A stretch of 64,000 nt of DNA, taken from Rhodomicrobium sp. R_RK_3 (lineage in GTDB: Bacteria; Pseudomonadota; Alphaproteobacteria; Rhizobiales; Rhodomicrobiaceae). The notes beneath the pieces were generated by a model. It had not been told where the DNA came from and ran no database searches. It saw only the letters and a program-made list of their open reading frames with translations. How positions within the stretch are numbered: position 1 is the first letter of the stretch; each line of letters begins with the position of its first letter. The stretch lies in the NCBI RefSeq assembly GCF_002198715.1, contig NZ_MWLK01000036.1, forward strand, positions 1-64,000, written 5' to 3'. The position numbers were made by a program, and so were the translations under genes. Positions 1 to 8,202 of this stretch are shown one piece after another.

Positions 1-470
1 CCATCCCCCTCCCGTAAACTCACCCCCGTTCCTTCCCCGGAGGGACGCAGGGACTCGAGACCGGCTCGCCATGTGGGGATGGAATTGCGGCGCCTGAGGA
101 ATCCGCGAGGGACCCGCCAGCGCTTAACGGCGCCCGGCCTTGCGGTGGGTGTAACGGACCCGCACTCGGGGGCTCGATGGAACGGCCCTCCTGCCGCTGG
201 GATGCGGCAGGGCTCAGGCCATGTGACGCGATTTCGCGTGATGCGCCAGCGGCGTGATGGCCTTGGTGTGCATGGACCACGCTCGATAAGAGCGCCGGAC
301 AGAGCTTGGAATACCGCCGCGCGCGGGCAGCCCGCAGGCTGCACTTTATACCAATACGGACCAGCCAACCGGCGGCCCGCGCGTCCCTCAAGGGACGGAT
401 GACCGAACTGCCGCCGAGCCTCGCGGGCAAAAGCCCGGCGAGGGGACCGGCGCTGGCGCGGCGGCGCGCC
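1..470. other. Unassigned stretch upstream of the copper ATPase 3' end
   Basis: No convincing gene was found. Several reading frames are open on both strands, which is expected at this GC content. None has a plausible ribosome binding site or a recognisable domain. The segment is rich in short GC repeats and contains a small hairpin-forming element around 233-246. No tRNA, rRNA, RNase P or tmRNA signature was recognised. It could be a conserved intergenic element or the degraded end of a neighbouring gene lying outside the window; nothing here decides between these. Confidence 0.3.
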
Positions 471-2825
471 TCAGATCGCCGCCCGCCGCAGCCGGAGCGC
501 ATTGCCGATCACGCTGACGCTCGACAGCGACATCGCCGCCGCCGCGATCATCGGCGACAAAAGCAGCCCGAACAGCGGATAGAGCAGCCCGGCCGCGACC
601 GGGACCCCGGCGGCGTTATAGACGAAGGCGAAGAACAGGTTCTGCCGGATGTTGCCCATCACCGCCGCCGACAGTTTTCGCGCCCGCACGATGCCGGCGA
701 GGTCGCCCTTCACCAGCGTCACGCCGGCGCTCTCGATGGCGATCTCGGTGCCGGTGCCCATGGCGATGCCGACATCGGCGGCGGCGAGCGCGGGCGCGTC
801 GTTGACGCCATCGCCGGCCATGGCGACGACGCGGCCCTCGGATTTGAGCCGCGCGACCACCCGCGCCTTGTCCTCGGGCAGGATGTCGGCCTCGATCTCG
901 TCGATGCCGAGGACGCGCGCGACGGCCTCGGCGGTGGTGCGGTTGTCGCCGGTCAGCATGACGATGCGCAGGCCCGCGGCGCGCAGGGCGGCCAGCGCCT
1001 CGGGCGTCGAGGCTTTGATCGGGTCGGCGATGGCGAGGATGCCGGCCGGCGCGCTGTCGATGGCGGCGAAGATCGCGGTGGCGCCGTCCGCGCGCAAACG
1101 CTCGGCCTCGGCGGCGAGCGGGGCGGTGTCGATGCCGGACGCCTCCATCATGGCGCGGTTGCCGATGACGACGCGGCGGCCATCCACCACGCCGCTGACG
1201 CCCTTGCCGACGGGCGCGTCGAACTCCGCCGCCTCAGCCAGCGTCAAACCGCGCGCCGTGGCGGCCTCGACGATGGCGGCGGCGAGCGGGTGCTCGCTGG
1301 CGCGCTCAAGGCTCGCGGCGAGGCGCAGCAGCTCGTCCTCGCCGATGCCGCCGGACGGGCGGATGGCGACCAGCGTCGGCTTGCCCTCGGTCAGCGTGCC
1401 GGTCTTGTCGATGACGATGGTGTCGACCGCCTCCAGCCGCTCCAGCGCCTCGGCGTTCTTGATCAGCACGCCGGCCTGCGCGCCGCGCCCGACGCCGACC
1501 ATGATCGACATCGGCGTAGCGAGTCCGAGCGCGCAGGGGCAGGCGATGATGAGCACCGAGACCGCCGCCACCAGCGCGAAGCTGAGGCGCGGCTCGGGGC
1601 CGAACACGCTCCAGGCGATGAAGGCGAGCGCGGCGGCCGCGAGCACCGCCGGCACGAACCAGGCGGAGACCTGGTCGGCGAGGCGCTGGATCGGGGCGCG
1701 GCTGCGCTGGGCTTCGGCGACCATCTGCACGATGCGCGCCAGCATGGTGTCGCGGCCGATCTTGTCCGCCCGCATGATGAAGCCGCCGCCCTGGTTGACG
1801 GTGCCGCCGATGACGCGCGCGCCGGGCGCTTTGGTGACCGGCATGGATTCGCCGGTGACCATCGACTCGTCCACCGCGCTGCGGCCTTCGAGCACCTCGC
1901 CATCGACGGGAATGCGGTCGCCGGGGCGCACGCGCAGCCGGTCGCCGGCGGCGACGAGCTCGAGCGCGATGTCCTCGTCGGAGCCGTCGGCTTTGATGCG
2001 GCGGGCGGATTTCGGGGCGAGGTCGAGCAGGGCGCGGATGGCGCCGCTGGTCGCCTCGCGGGCGCGCAATTCCAGCACCTGGCCGAGCAGCACCAGCACG
2101 GTGATGACGGCGGCGGCTTCGAAATAGACGGGGACCGCGCCATGTTCGCCGTGCAGCGCATGCGGGAAGAGGCCGGGGGCGAGCGTCGCGGCGACGCTAT
2201 AGCCCCACGCGACGCCGGTGCCCATGGCGATCAGCGTGAACATGTTAAGATTGCGCGTCACCAGCGACTGCCAGCCGCGCTCGAAGAACGGCCAGCCGGC
2301 CCAGAGCACGACCGGGGTGGCGAGGAGGAGTTGCACCCAGTTCGAGGCCGGCGGGCTGAACGGATGCCAGCCGAACAGGTGCCCGCCCATCTCCAGCGCG
2401 AACACCGGCAGCGTCAGCGCGAGGCCGATCCAGAATCGGCGCGTCATGTCGACGAGTTCGGGATTGGGGGCGGCGTCGGCGGTGACCAGTTCGGGCTCCA
2501 GCGCCATGCCGCAGATCGGGCAGGAGCCGGGGCCGATCTGGCGGATCTGCGGATGCATCGGACAGGTGTAGATGGTGCCTTCCGCGACCGGCTCGGCGGG
2601 CGCGGCAGTCTCCGGCGACAGGTAGCGCGCGGGGTCCGCCTCGAATTTCGCCCGGCAGCCGCCGCAGCAGAAATGATAGTTGTGCCCGTCATGCTCGGCG
2701 CGGTGCATACTCGTCTCCGGATCGACGCTCATGCCGCAGACCGGGTCTTTCGCCGCGGCGGGCGCTCCGGAGTGGTGATGATGGCCGTGAGACTGGTCGG
2801 GCGCGGCATGGTCATGGGGTGTCAT
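471..2825 (-). CDS. copA: Cu(I)-exporting P1B-type ATPase with YHS and heavy-metal-binding N-terminus
   Basis: Inner-membrane pump that exports Cu(I) from the cytoplasm at the cost of ATP. The N-terminus is His-rich (HGHHHH). It is followed by a YHS-type Cys module (CCGGC) and a heavy-metal-binding domain with YTCPMHP and CPICGM, in place of the usual ferredoxin-like CxxC domain. Core motifs are all present: CPC in [12 protein letters not shown], phosphorylation site [17 protein letters not shown], and [10 protein letters not shown]. The C-terminal helices carry YN and MSLSS, the P1B-1 signature for monovalent copper. An upstream ATG at 2840 exists, but GAGGA spaced 6-7 nt before 2825 favours this start (784 aa). 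It is divergent from csoR and shares its operator region, so copper-inducible derepression is expected. Confidence 0.93.
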   Translation of the reverse strand: MTPHDHAAPDQSHGHHHHSGAPAAAKDPVCGMSVDPETSMHRAEHDGHNYHFCCGGCRAKFEADPARYLSPETAAPAEPVAEGTIYTCPMHPQIRQIGPGSCPICGMALEPELVTADAAPNPELVDMTRRFWIGLALTLPVFALEMGGHLFGWHPFSPPASNWVQLLLATPVVLWAGWPFFERGWQSLVTRNLNMFTLIAMGTGVAWGYSVAATLAPGLFPHALHGEHGAVPVYFEAAAVITVLVLLGQVLELRAREATSGAIRALLDLAPKSARRIKADGSDEDIALELVAAGDRLRVRPGDRIPVDGEVLEGRSAVDESMVTGESMPVTKAPGARVIGGTVNQGGGFIMRADKIGRDTMLARIVQMVAEAQRSRAPIQRLADQVSAWFVPAVLAAAALAFIAWSVFGPEPRLSFALVAAVSVLIIACPCALGLATPMSIMVGVGRGAQAGVLIKNAEALERLEAVDTIVIDKTGTLTEGKPTLVAIRPSGGIGEDELLRLAASLERASEHPLAAAIVEAATARGLTLAEAAEFDAPVGKGVSGVVDGRRVVIGNRAMMEASGIDTAPLAAEAERLRADGATAIFAAIDSAPAGILAIADPIKASTPEALAALRAAGLRIVMLTGDNRTTAEAVARVLGIDEIEADILPEDKARVVARLKSEGRVVAMAGDGVNDAPALAAADVGIAMGTGTEIAIESAGVTLVKGDLAGIVRARKLSAAVMGNIRQNLFFAFVYNAAGVPVAAGLLYPLFGLLLSPMIAAAAMSLSSVSVIGNALRLRRAAI

Positions 2826-2854
2826 CGGAGATCCTCGCATCGGCGCGCCGGGCT

Positions 2855-2871
2855 ATACCCCGGCTGGGTAT
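2855..2871. promoter_or_regulatory. CsoR-type operator 1 (ATACCC-N5-GGGTAT)
   Basis: Perfect inverted repeat with arms ATACCC (2855-2860) and GGGTAT (2866-2871). It matches the A/T-flanked C-tract/G-tract operator of CsoR-family repressors. It lies between copA and csoR on the copA side, 32 bp from its twin at 2887-2903, so the two sites fall on the same face of the DNA. Confidence 0.8.
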
Positions 2872-2877
2872 TTTGCG

Positions 2878-2906
2878 TTGACATTTATACCCCCGCAGGG
2901 TATCTG
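2878..2906 (+). promoter_or_regulatory. csoR promoter
   Basis: A perfect -35 TTGACA (2878-2883) is followed after exactly 17 bp by TATCTG (2901-2906). Operator 2 overlaps the -10. The predicted transcription start falls within a few bases of the csoR start codon. On the opposite strand TTGACA (2910-2905) with TATAAA (2889-2884), spacing 15, may drive copA, so both promoters overlap operator 2. Confidence 0.65.
2887..2903. promoter_or_regulatory. CsoR-type operator 2 (ATACCC-N5-GGGTAT)
   Basis: Second perfect inverted repeat, arms 2887-2892 and 2898-2903, with the same arm sequence and the same 5-bp spacer length as operator 1. It covers the spacer and -10 of the csoR promoter and lies inside the opposing copA promoter. 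Repressor bound here should silence both genes. Confidence 0.8.
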
Positions 2907-2909
2907 TCA

Positions 2910-3188
2910 ATGATGCAAGTCAAGACGAAAGAATCCTGCGCCAAGCGGCTGAGCCGGGTCGAGGGGCAGGTGCGCGGCATCGCCCGCATGGTCGAGGACG
3001 ACCGCTATTGCATCGACATCGTCACCCAGATCGGCGCAGCCCGGGCGGCGCTGCGCCGGGTCGAGGAGGCGATTTTGCGCGATCACGTCGCCCATTGCGT
3101 CGAGCACGCCATCGCCAGCGGCGACGCCGAGGAACAGCGGCGCAAGATCGCCGAGCTGATGCAGGTGCTCGCCCGCACCGAGCGCTGA
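2910..3188 (+). CDS. csoR: Copper-sensing transcriptional repressor, CsoR/RcnR family
   Basis: Small all-helical repressor of 92 aa, the normal size for the family, that releases DNA when it binds Cu(I). The ligand pattern is Cys34-x24-His59-x3-Cys63, the Cys-His-Cys triad of genuine copper CsoR proteins, rather than the His- or formaldehyde-type patterns of RcnR and FrmR. The family N-terminal motif RLSRVEGQVRGI is present. It starts at tandem ATG codons at 2910 and 2913. Its location opposite copA, with two CsoR-type operators between them, supports autoregulation and control of the pump. Confidence 0.92.
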   Translation: MMQVKTKESCAKRLSRVEGQVRGIARMVEDDRYCIDIVTQIGAARAALRRVEEAILRDHVAHCVEHAIASGDAEEQRRKIAELMQVLARTER

Positions 3189-3459
3189 ATTCCGCTGATG
3201 CAGGCATTTTTCCGGCGGCATTTTGGCATCTGATATGTTTCGCCTCTTTACGCGCGCGGCAACCCCAATATAGATTAAGAGTTTGCGCCGTAAAAACCGG
3301 CGGCAAAAGAGTCCGGGCGCGTTCCACTGAGGGCTGGTCAATAAGTTGCCGTTCCTATAAGTTGGCACCGCAATCCGTTGGGGCTGGTGGAATAATAACA
3401 AGCATTTAGGGTGAGCGCCGTGCCTCGCCCCTGCGCCAGTTGGGTTTGGGGGAGGGTCT

Positions 3460-5103
3460 ATGCGTTACGTCGCTGCTGAACGTGCGGCAAAGCGGCCGGC
3501 GATTGTCTTCGTAAGCCCGGCCGAGCACCGCAGGGTCGTCTTCGCCTCATCGCTCGGGACTGTATTCGAGTGGTATGATTTCTACCTCTACGCGACGCTG
3601 GCGCCCTTCTTTGCTTCGCTGTTTTTCCCGCCCGGCAATGACACTGCGGCTCTGCTTTCCGCCTTGGCGACCTATGCGGCCGGCTTCCTGATCAGACCTT
3701 TCGGCGCCATCTTTTTCGGCCGCATCGGCGACCAGATGGGGCGCAAATATGCGTTCCTGATCACCATCGTGCTGATGGGCACCTCGACCTTCGCCGTGGG
3801 CCTGCTGCCGACTTACGAGCATATCGGCTGGCTGGCGCCATTGATGCTGGTGCTGCTCCGCCTCGCGCAGGGATTCGCGCTGGGCGGCGAATATGGCGGC
3901 GCGGCCACCTATGTCGCCGAGCACACGCCGGTTTCGCAGCGCGGCCTCGCCACCAGTTGGATCCAGACCACGGCGACCGTCGGCTTCCTGCTGTCGCTGA
4001 TGATCATCGTGCTCTGCCGCTCGTTCATTCCCGAGGACCAGTTCAAGAGCTGGGGCTGGCGCATCCCCTTCCTGATCTCGATCGTGCTGCTGGTCTTTTC
4101 CGCCTATATCCGGCTCAAGTTGAACGAGTCGCCGCTCTACCAGCACATGAAGGAAGCCGGCGAGATCTCGCGCGCGCCGATCTGGGAGAGCTTTTTCCGG
4201 CTCCCGAACGGCTGGTACATCTTGCTGGCCCTGCTCGGCGCCACCGCGGGCCAGGGCGTCGTCTGGTACACGGGACAGTTTTACGCGCTGTTCTTCCTGC
4301 AGATCACGCTGAAGATCGATTATGACGCGGCCTATCTGATCATGATGATCGCGCTCCTGATCAGCACGCCGTTCTTCGTGATCTTCGGCTGGCTGTCGGA
4401 TAAGATCGGGCGCAAGCCGATCATCCTGGCCGGCTGCCTGCTCGCCGCGCTCACCTATCTGCCGATCTTCACGGCGCTGACCAAGGCGGCGAACCCGGAT
4501 CTGGCCAATTTCCAGCGCAACGTCAAGGTCACGCTGACGACCGATGCGAGCACTTGCCAGTTCCACCTCTTTGTCGGCCCGTGGTCCGAGTTCTCCGATT
4601 GCGACCGCGCCAAGGATTATCTGACCAAGCTCGGCCTCTCCTTCGAAACGCTGGACCGGCCCGGCGCGCCCGGCAGTATCAAGATCGGCAATCTGACGGA
4701 GCTGCCGATCGACCGCTGGGACGCCAGGAACCGCAAGGACAATGTGCTGATGGCCCTCACCATCCAGGGCTATCCGCTCTCCGCCGACCTCGCCAAGATG
4801 AACATGCCGGTGGTGGTCCTGCTGCTGGTCTTGATGATGATTTATGTCTGCATGGTCTACGGCCCGATGGCGGCCTTCCTCGTCGACCTCTTCCCGACAC
4901 GTATCCGGTATACCTCGCTGTCCTTCCCCTACCACATCGGCAACGGCTGGTTCGGCGGTCTGCTGCCGCTGGTGGCAACCGCAATGGTGGCGGCGTCGGG
5001 CAACATTTATTACGGCCTTTGGTACCCGATCGGCATCGCCCTGATGACCTTCGTCGTTGGCCTGATTTTTCTGCGCGAGCGAATCGGACGGCCGCCAAGG
5101 TGA
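3460..5103 (+). CDS. MFS transporter, metabolite:H+ symporter (MHS) family
   Basis: Twelve-helix secondary transporter of the inner membrane (547 aa) that probably imports a small organic acid or osmolyte with protons. Family features are GTVFEWYDFYLYA in TM1, the loop motif GRIGDQMGRK after TM2, and a repeat of that loop (GWLSDKIGRK) after TM8. Between TM8 and TM9 there is a hydrophilic insert of about 100 residues (about residues 344-447) with two cysteines. Inserts of this type occur in long MHS proteins. GGGGGAGG lies 4 nt before the ATG. It is convergent with the GntR regulator, with only 31 bp between stop codons. The substrate cannot be read from the sequence. Confidence 0.85.
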   Translation: MRYVAAERAAKRPAIVFVSPAEHRRVVFASSLGTVFEWYDFYLYATLAPFFASLFFPPGNDTAALLSALATYAAGFLIRPFGAIFFGRIGDQMGRKYAFLITIVLMGTSTFAVGLLPTYEHIGWLAPLMLVLLRLAQGFALGGEYGGAATYVAEHTPVSQRGLATSWIQTTATVGFLLSLMIIVLCRSFIPEDQFKSWGWRIPFLISIVLLVFSAYIRLKLNESPLYQHMKEAGEISRAPIWESFFRLPNGWYILLALLGATAGQGVVWYTGQFYALFFLQITLKIDYDAAYLIMMIALLISTPFFVIFGWLSDKIGRKPIILAGCLLAALTYLPIFTALTKAANPDLANFQRNVKVTLTTDASTCQFHLFVGPWSEFSDCDRAKDYLTKLGLSFETLDRPGAPGSIKIGNLTELPIDRWDARNRKDNVLMALTIQGYPLSADLAKMNMPVVVLLLVLMMIYVCMVYGPMAAFLVDLFPTRIRYTSLSFPYHIGNGWFGGLLPLVATAMVAASGNIYYGLWYPIGIALMTFVVGLIFLRERIGRPPR

Positions 5104-5134
5104 ATGCGCTGCGCCGCAGGCATCCGCCCAGGCG

Positions 5135-5848
5135 CTACCGGCTCGAGCCTGGCCGCAAGAGCGGATAGGCTTCGTAGATCTTATGCTGCCGTGTGCTCGC
5201 CAGGGCGTGCATCTTATGCGTCTTGGCCTGGAAGCGCTTCTGAAGTTTCTCCAGCGCCGCCTGGTTTTCGCCTGCCTGGAACAGCCTGACCCAATCGTCG
5301 AGCTCCTCGGCGGCCAGATCGCTATCGGCGCATTCGAGCCAGAGAATTCGGCTGATGCGGGTGCGCTCGCATAGATTACCGACCAGTTCGGTGAACTGAT
5401 CGTTGCCCAGTGGCAGGACGAGGTGCCGATACAGCTTCTCCCGCGCGATCGCCGCCGCCAGTCCGGGTGACAGACGTTCTGTGTGGCCATTACCGTTCAG
5501 CGGCGGTGCCGTTAGCTCGGCGGGAAACTGAAACGGCTTTCGGCTGCGTGTTTCAACGGCGCATTTCAGCAGGCAGAACAGCAGCTCGAGAATCTTATTC
5601 TGCTCCGTGGGAATGAACTCCTTGTAGAAGAATCCGCGCCCGGGCTTCGGATCGATGAGATGCTCGGCGGCAAGCCGGATCAAGGCTTCGCGGATCGGAG
5701 TGATGCTCATGCCGAAGTGGCGCGATAATTGTCCAATCTGCAATCGTTCCGGCGGCCGGATCACGTCGCAGAGAATGTAATCCTTGAGACGACGATAGAC
5801 GTCGTCGGACAGCAAATCGTCCTGCTGGGCGTGATCCACAGGGCTCAT
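5135..5848 (-). CDS. GntR-family transcriptional regulator
   Basis: DNA-binding regulator of about 237 aa. The N-terminal winged helix-turn-helix shows the GntR pattern (DDVYRRLKDYI, then GQLSRHFGMSITPIREAL, then LIDPKPGRGFFYKEF). The rest is helical, as in the FCD ligand-binding subfamily. The frame stays open upstream to 6202, but that part is AT-rich and unlike coding sequence. The ATG at 5848 lies just before the HTH and has a weak GGTGAG about 7 nt upstream, so it was chosen. It is convergent with the MHS transporter and may control it or the genes on the other side of the 468-bp intergenic region. The ligand is unknown. Confidence 0.82.
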   Translation of the reverse strand: MSPVDHAQQDDLLSDDVYRRLKDYILCDVIRPPERLQIGQLSRHFGMSITPIREALIRLAAEHLIDPKPGRGFFYKEFIPTEQNKILELLFCLLKCAVETRSRKPFQFPAELTAPPLNGNGHTERLSPGLAAAIAREKLYRHLVLPLGNDQFTELVGNLCERTRISRILWLECADSDLAAEELDDWVRLFQAGENQAALEKLQKRFQAKTHKMHALASTRQHKIYEAYPLLRPGSSR

Positions 5849-6316
5849 GCTTTCGCTCACCGGAAAAAAGACGCGCGCGCCCGCTATTGCTGGGGCTAGA
5901 TGCTCGATGCGCGGGCCAAAGGAGTCTTTATAGGAGGTGATGGCATCCTGGGTCAAGGTAAATTGCGACGGATTGTATGGGATGACTAAGATTGATAATG
6001 CATAGGTTAGATATGATAACACGAATTTCTTTGTTATATTGCTGTCACTGACCGCATGACTGGATCGAATTGCGCGTAAAGCATCATCAAGAATGGTCAA
6101 TACGTTCAAACACTTCGGTTGTGAGTACTGCTTAGAGCGGCGGCTTTGCTGCGTTGCCGCCTCCGGGTCCCACCTCTCCGGGCACCCGGAAAAATCGCCC
6201 AAATCCGAAAGGCCGTTCGTCGATATCTCCGCAATAAATTAAGTTGGAATATATTCTTTACTGCCGCTTTTAAGCGCCTAACTTGGCTACTCACCAAATG
6301 TGAGTGGTAAACGGCA
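5849..6316. other. AT-rich intergenic region with two stem-loops and a palindrome
   Basis: No gene is supported. The part from 5930 to 6110 is clearly AT-rich against the rest of the window and probably holds the GntR promoter. Two adjacent GC stem-loops follow: GGCGGC/GCCGCC (6139-6144 with 6156-6161) and TCCGGGT/ACCCGGA (6162-6168 with 6184-6190). Neither has a T-run on its 3' side, so they are poor terminators. A perfect 10-bp palindrome GAATATATTC lies at 6247-6256, 61 bp upstream of the next gene, and is a possible operator. Confidence 0.5.
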
Positions 6317-6940
6317 ATGTTGAATACTAAATCTCGCCTGCTTCCTGGAGCAACGGGGCGGGCAGGGGCGGCTGTTGTCGAATGCGATGTGCTGCGCGGC
6401 GTGTTTGAAGATCAAAATGGCCGCCTCCGGCAAGCCACAGTGGTCTTATCGGCCGGGAGCCCAGGCGCGCCGGTCTTGCTGGCCGCGGACAATGGCACCG
6501 TCATCGATGTGCTCGGCCGGTTTCCGGGGCTGGCCATCCTACCGGTCACGATACCGGCCCGGCATCCTGTCGCGGCCGGGCCCCTCCCCCTGCCGCGCTA
6601 TGATGGCGCCGAGATCGAGACATTTCACCTGCTGCGATGCCTGTTGCGCCGCGCCATCCGCGATGCCGATTCCTGGCTGCTCGGACAGGTCGCGACATCG
6701 AGCGCGCGCATCCATCAGCGCCGCCAGCCAAAACCGGGATTTGATGCCTTGCTGAACGTGGCAGCGAGTTTCGATGCCATCGGCGTCGCCGTTGCGGCCG
6801 GAAACCGTGCGGCGCTGCTTTTTGATCCGGGAAAGCAGGACCTCGAATGGTCGATGCACGCTGCCGCAAGGGCCTTGCGGGAACTCGGCATGGGCTGCGT
6901 CGTCGATGCACCGTCACGCTCAATCCGTCCCGGGCTCTAA
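6317..6940 (+). CDS. Degenerate PduX-like GHMP-kinase homologue lacking the ATP-binding core
   Basis: The 207-aa product resembles L-threonine kinase PduX and related GHMP kinases at both ends. The N-terminal part (LRGVFEDQNGRLRQATV) recalls the start of that family. The C-terminal half, with QPKPGFDALLNVA followed by a Gly/Ala-rich strand and LLFD, recalls the PduX C-terminus (LPKPGFTALLSLV). The Gly-Ser-Ser nucleotide-binding loop expected between them is absent, and the protein is about 90 residues shorter than PduX. No frameshifted remainder was seen. It may be an internally deleted relic or a non-catalytic homologue. A GTG-initiated MFS gene follows 14 nt after the stop, so the two are probably co-transcribed. 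The similarity is recalled, not computed. Confidence 0.5.
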   Translation: MLNTKSRLLPGATGRAGAAVVECDVLRGVFEDQNGRLRQATVVLSAGSPGAPVLLAADNGTVIDVLGRFPGLAILPVTIPARHPVAAGPLPLPRYDGAEIETFHLLRCLLRRAIRDADSWLLGQVATSSARIHQRRQPKPGFDALLNVAASFDAIGVAVAAGNRAALLFDPGKQDLEWSMHAAARALRELGMGCVVDAPSRSIRPGL

Positions 6941-6954
6941 CCGGAGCTGCACGC

Positions 6955-8202
6955 GTGTCATCCGCAGAGCATTTTGCGCGCGACGGCCTGGCCGGTCGCG
7001 CGAACGCCTCCCCGCCAGTTATGGAGCGGCGAGCGATTCTCGTCGTTCTGGCATTGGGCATCACACAGATCATCGGCTGGGGTTCGCTGCTGTTCATGCC
7101 TGCTGTGCTGGCGCGATCGATCCAGGCCGATCTCGGCATGTCGCCGGAGATGACTTTCGGCGGCGTCGCGCTGATGTATCTGGTCGGCGCGCTGGGAGCC
7201 CCCGCCGCCGGGCGGTCGATCGACCGCTGGAGCGCGCGCTTCGTCATGGGCGCCGGATCAATGGCGGCCGCCACCGGCCTCATCTGGCTCGCGCACGCGC
7301 AAGGACCGGCAGGCTATCTCGCGGCCTGGGGCCTGCTCGGCGTGACCTGCGCCTCGGCGCTGACCAACGCGGCTTGCGCAGCGATTGCCCAATCGGCCGG
7401 GGGCGCGGCCTTGCGCGGCGTCACCGCTCTGATGTTCGTCACAGGGCTCGCCGGCCCGCTGACCCTGCCGGCGGTTTACTTGCTGGACGGCGAACTCGGC
7501 TGGCGGGGCGTGTGCCTGCTGCTGGCGGCAATGCATCTGGCGATCTGCCTGCCGCTTCACCTCGCATTGCCCGGGCGGGCAACCGCGCACGCGCCCGCAC
7601 CCTGCCTACCCCCAGATGGCTGGACTTGGCGCTGCCAGCACGAAGCCTTTCCCCTGCTTTCCGTCGCGCTGGGGCTGAATGTTTTCGTCACGGCCGGGCT
7701 CTCCGTCCACCTCGTCGGGCTGCTGCGAACGGCTGGGTTCGCCGACGCGACAGCCATCTCATTGGCGAGCCTCGTCGGCATCGCGCAAGTCGCGGCGCGG
7801 GCGGCGCAATTCACGGCGGGACGGCATTGGCTGCCGACAAGCTTCGCCCTGACCGGCGCGGCGCTGCTGCCCGCCGCGATGGTCGTGCTCCTGCTGCCGC
7901 TCGCGCTGACGGCGGCGGTCGACGCCGTTTTGGGCGGGATCTTCGTGCTGCTGCTCGGTCTGTCGAACGGGCTGATGATGGTGGCGCGGGCGGCCGTTCC
8001 CGTGCAGATCTTCGGCATCGCGCAATTCGGCATGTGGACGGGAAAGCTAGCCGCGTTCCAGAACGCCGCCGCCGCGATCACCCCGGTTGCCTTCGCGGCG
8101 GTGCTTGGCAGGGGCGGCGCGGTTGCGGCATTGCTGCTGGCGGGGATCGCCGCGCTCATCTCGCTGACGGCGGTGGTCGTGATGATCCGGCGGAAGGCTT
8201 AA
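6955..8202 (+). CDS. MFS transporter, 12 helices
   Basis: Major facilitator protein of the inner membrane (415 aa from the chosen start). From about residue 23 it is almost wholly hydrophobic, starting with LVVLALGITQIIGWGSLLF. It has a loop after TM2 (GAPAAGRSIDRW) resembling MFS motif A. The GTG at 6955 was chosen because GGAG lies 8 nt upstream and the start falls right after the preceding stop. The ATG at 7021 is an alternative that gives a 393-aa product with no evident ribosome binding site. Its 3' end overlaps the convergent iclR gene by 4 nt. The substrate is unknown; the context suggests an amino-acid-like or organic-acid metabolite. Confidence 0.8.
   Translation: MSSAEHFARDGLAGRANASPPVMERRAILVVLALGITQIIGWGSLLFMPAVLARSIQADLGMSPEMTFGGVALMYLVGALGAPAAGRSIDRWSARFVMGAGSMAAATGLIWLAHAQGPAGYLAAWGLLGVTCASALTNAACAAIAQSAGGAALRGVTALMFVTGLAGPLTLPAVYLLDGELGWRGVCLLLAAMHLAICLPLHLALPGRATAHAPAPCLPPDGWTWRCQHEAFPLLSVALGLNVFVTAGLSVHLVGLLRTAGFADATAISLASLVGIAQVAARAAQFTAGRHWLPTSFALTGAALLPAAMVVLLLPLALTAAVDAVLGGIFVLLLGLSNGLMMVARAAVPVQIFGIAQFGMWTGKLAAFQNAAAAITPVAFAAVLGRGGAVAALLLAGIAALISLTAVVVMIRRKA

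Noticed and set aside
20-502. 160-codon minus-strand frame at the window start
   Set aside because: It overlaps the 3' end of the ATPase gene, has no ribosome binding site and no domain.
306-3188. A 960-codon plus-strand frame ending with csoR
   Set aside because: Most of it is antisense to the copper ATPase, which has clear domain motifs. Only the last 92 codons from 2910 are csoR.
3547-5490. A 647-codon minus-strand frame
   Set aside because: It is antisense to the MHS transporter, is of low complexity and has no recognisable domain. GC-rich codon bias leaves the opposite frame open.
5935-6005. Tiny plus-strand ORF after AGGAGGTG in the GntR upstream region
   Set aside because: The spacing between GGAGG and ATG is only 2 nt and the peptide is 21 aa in an AT-rich promoter region.
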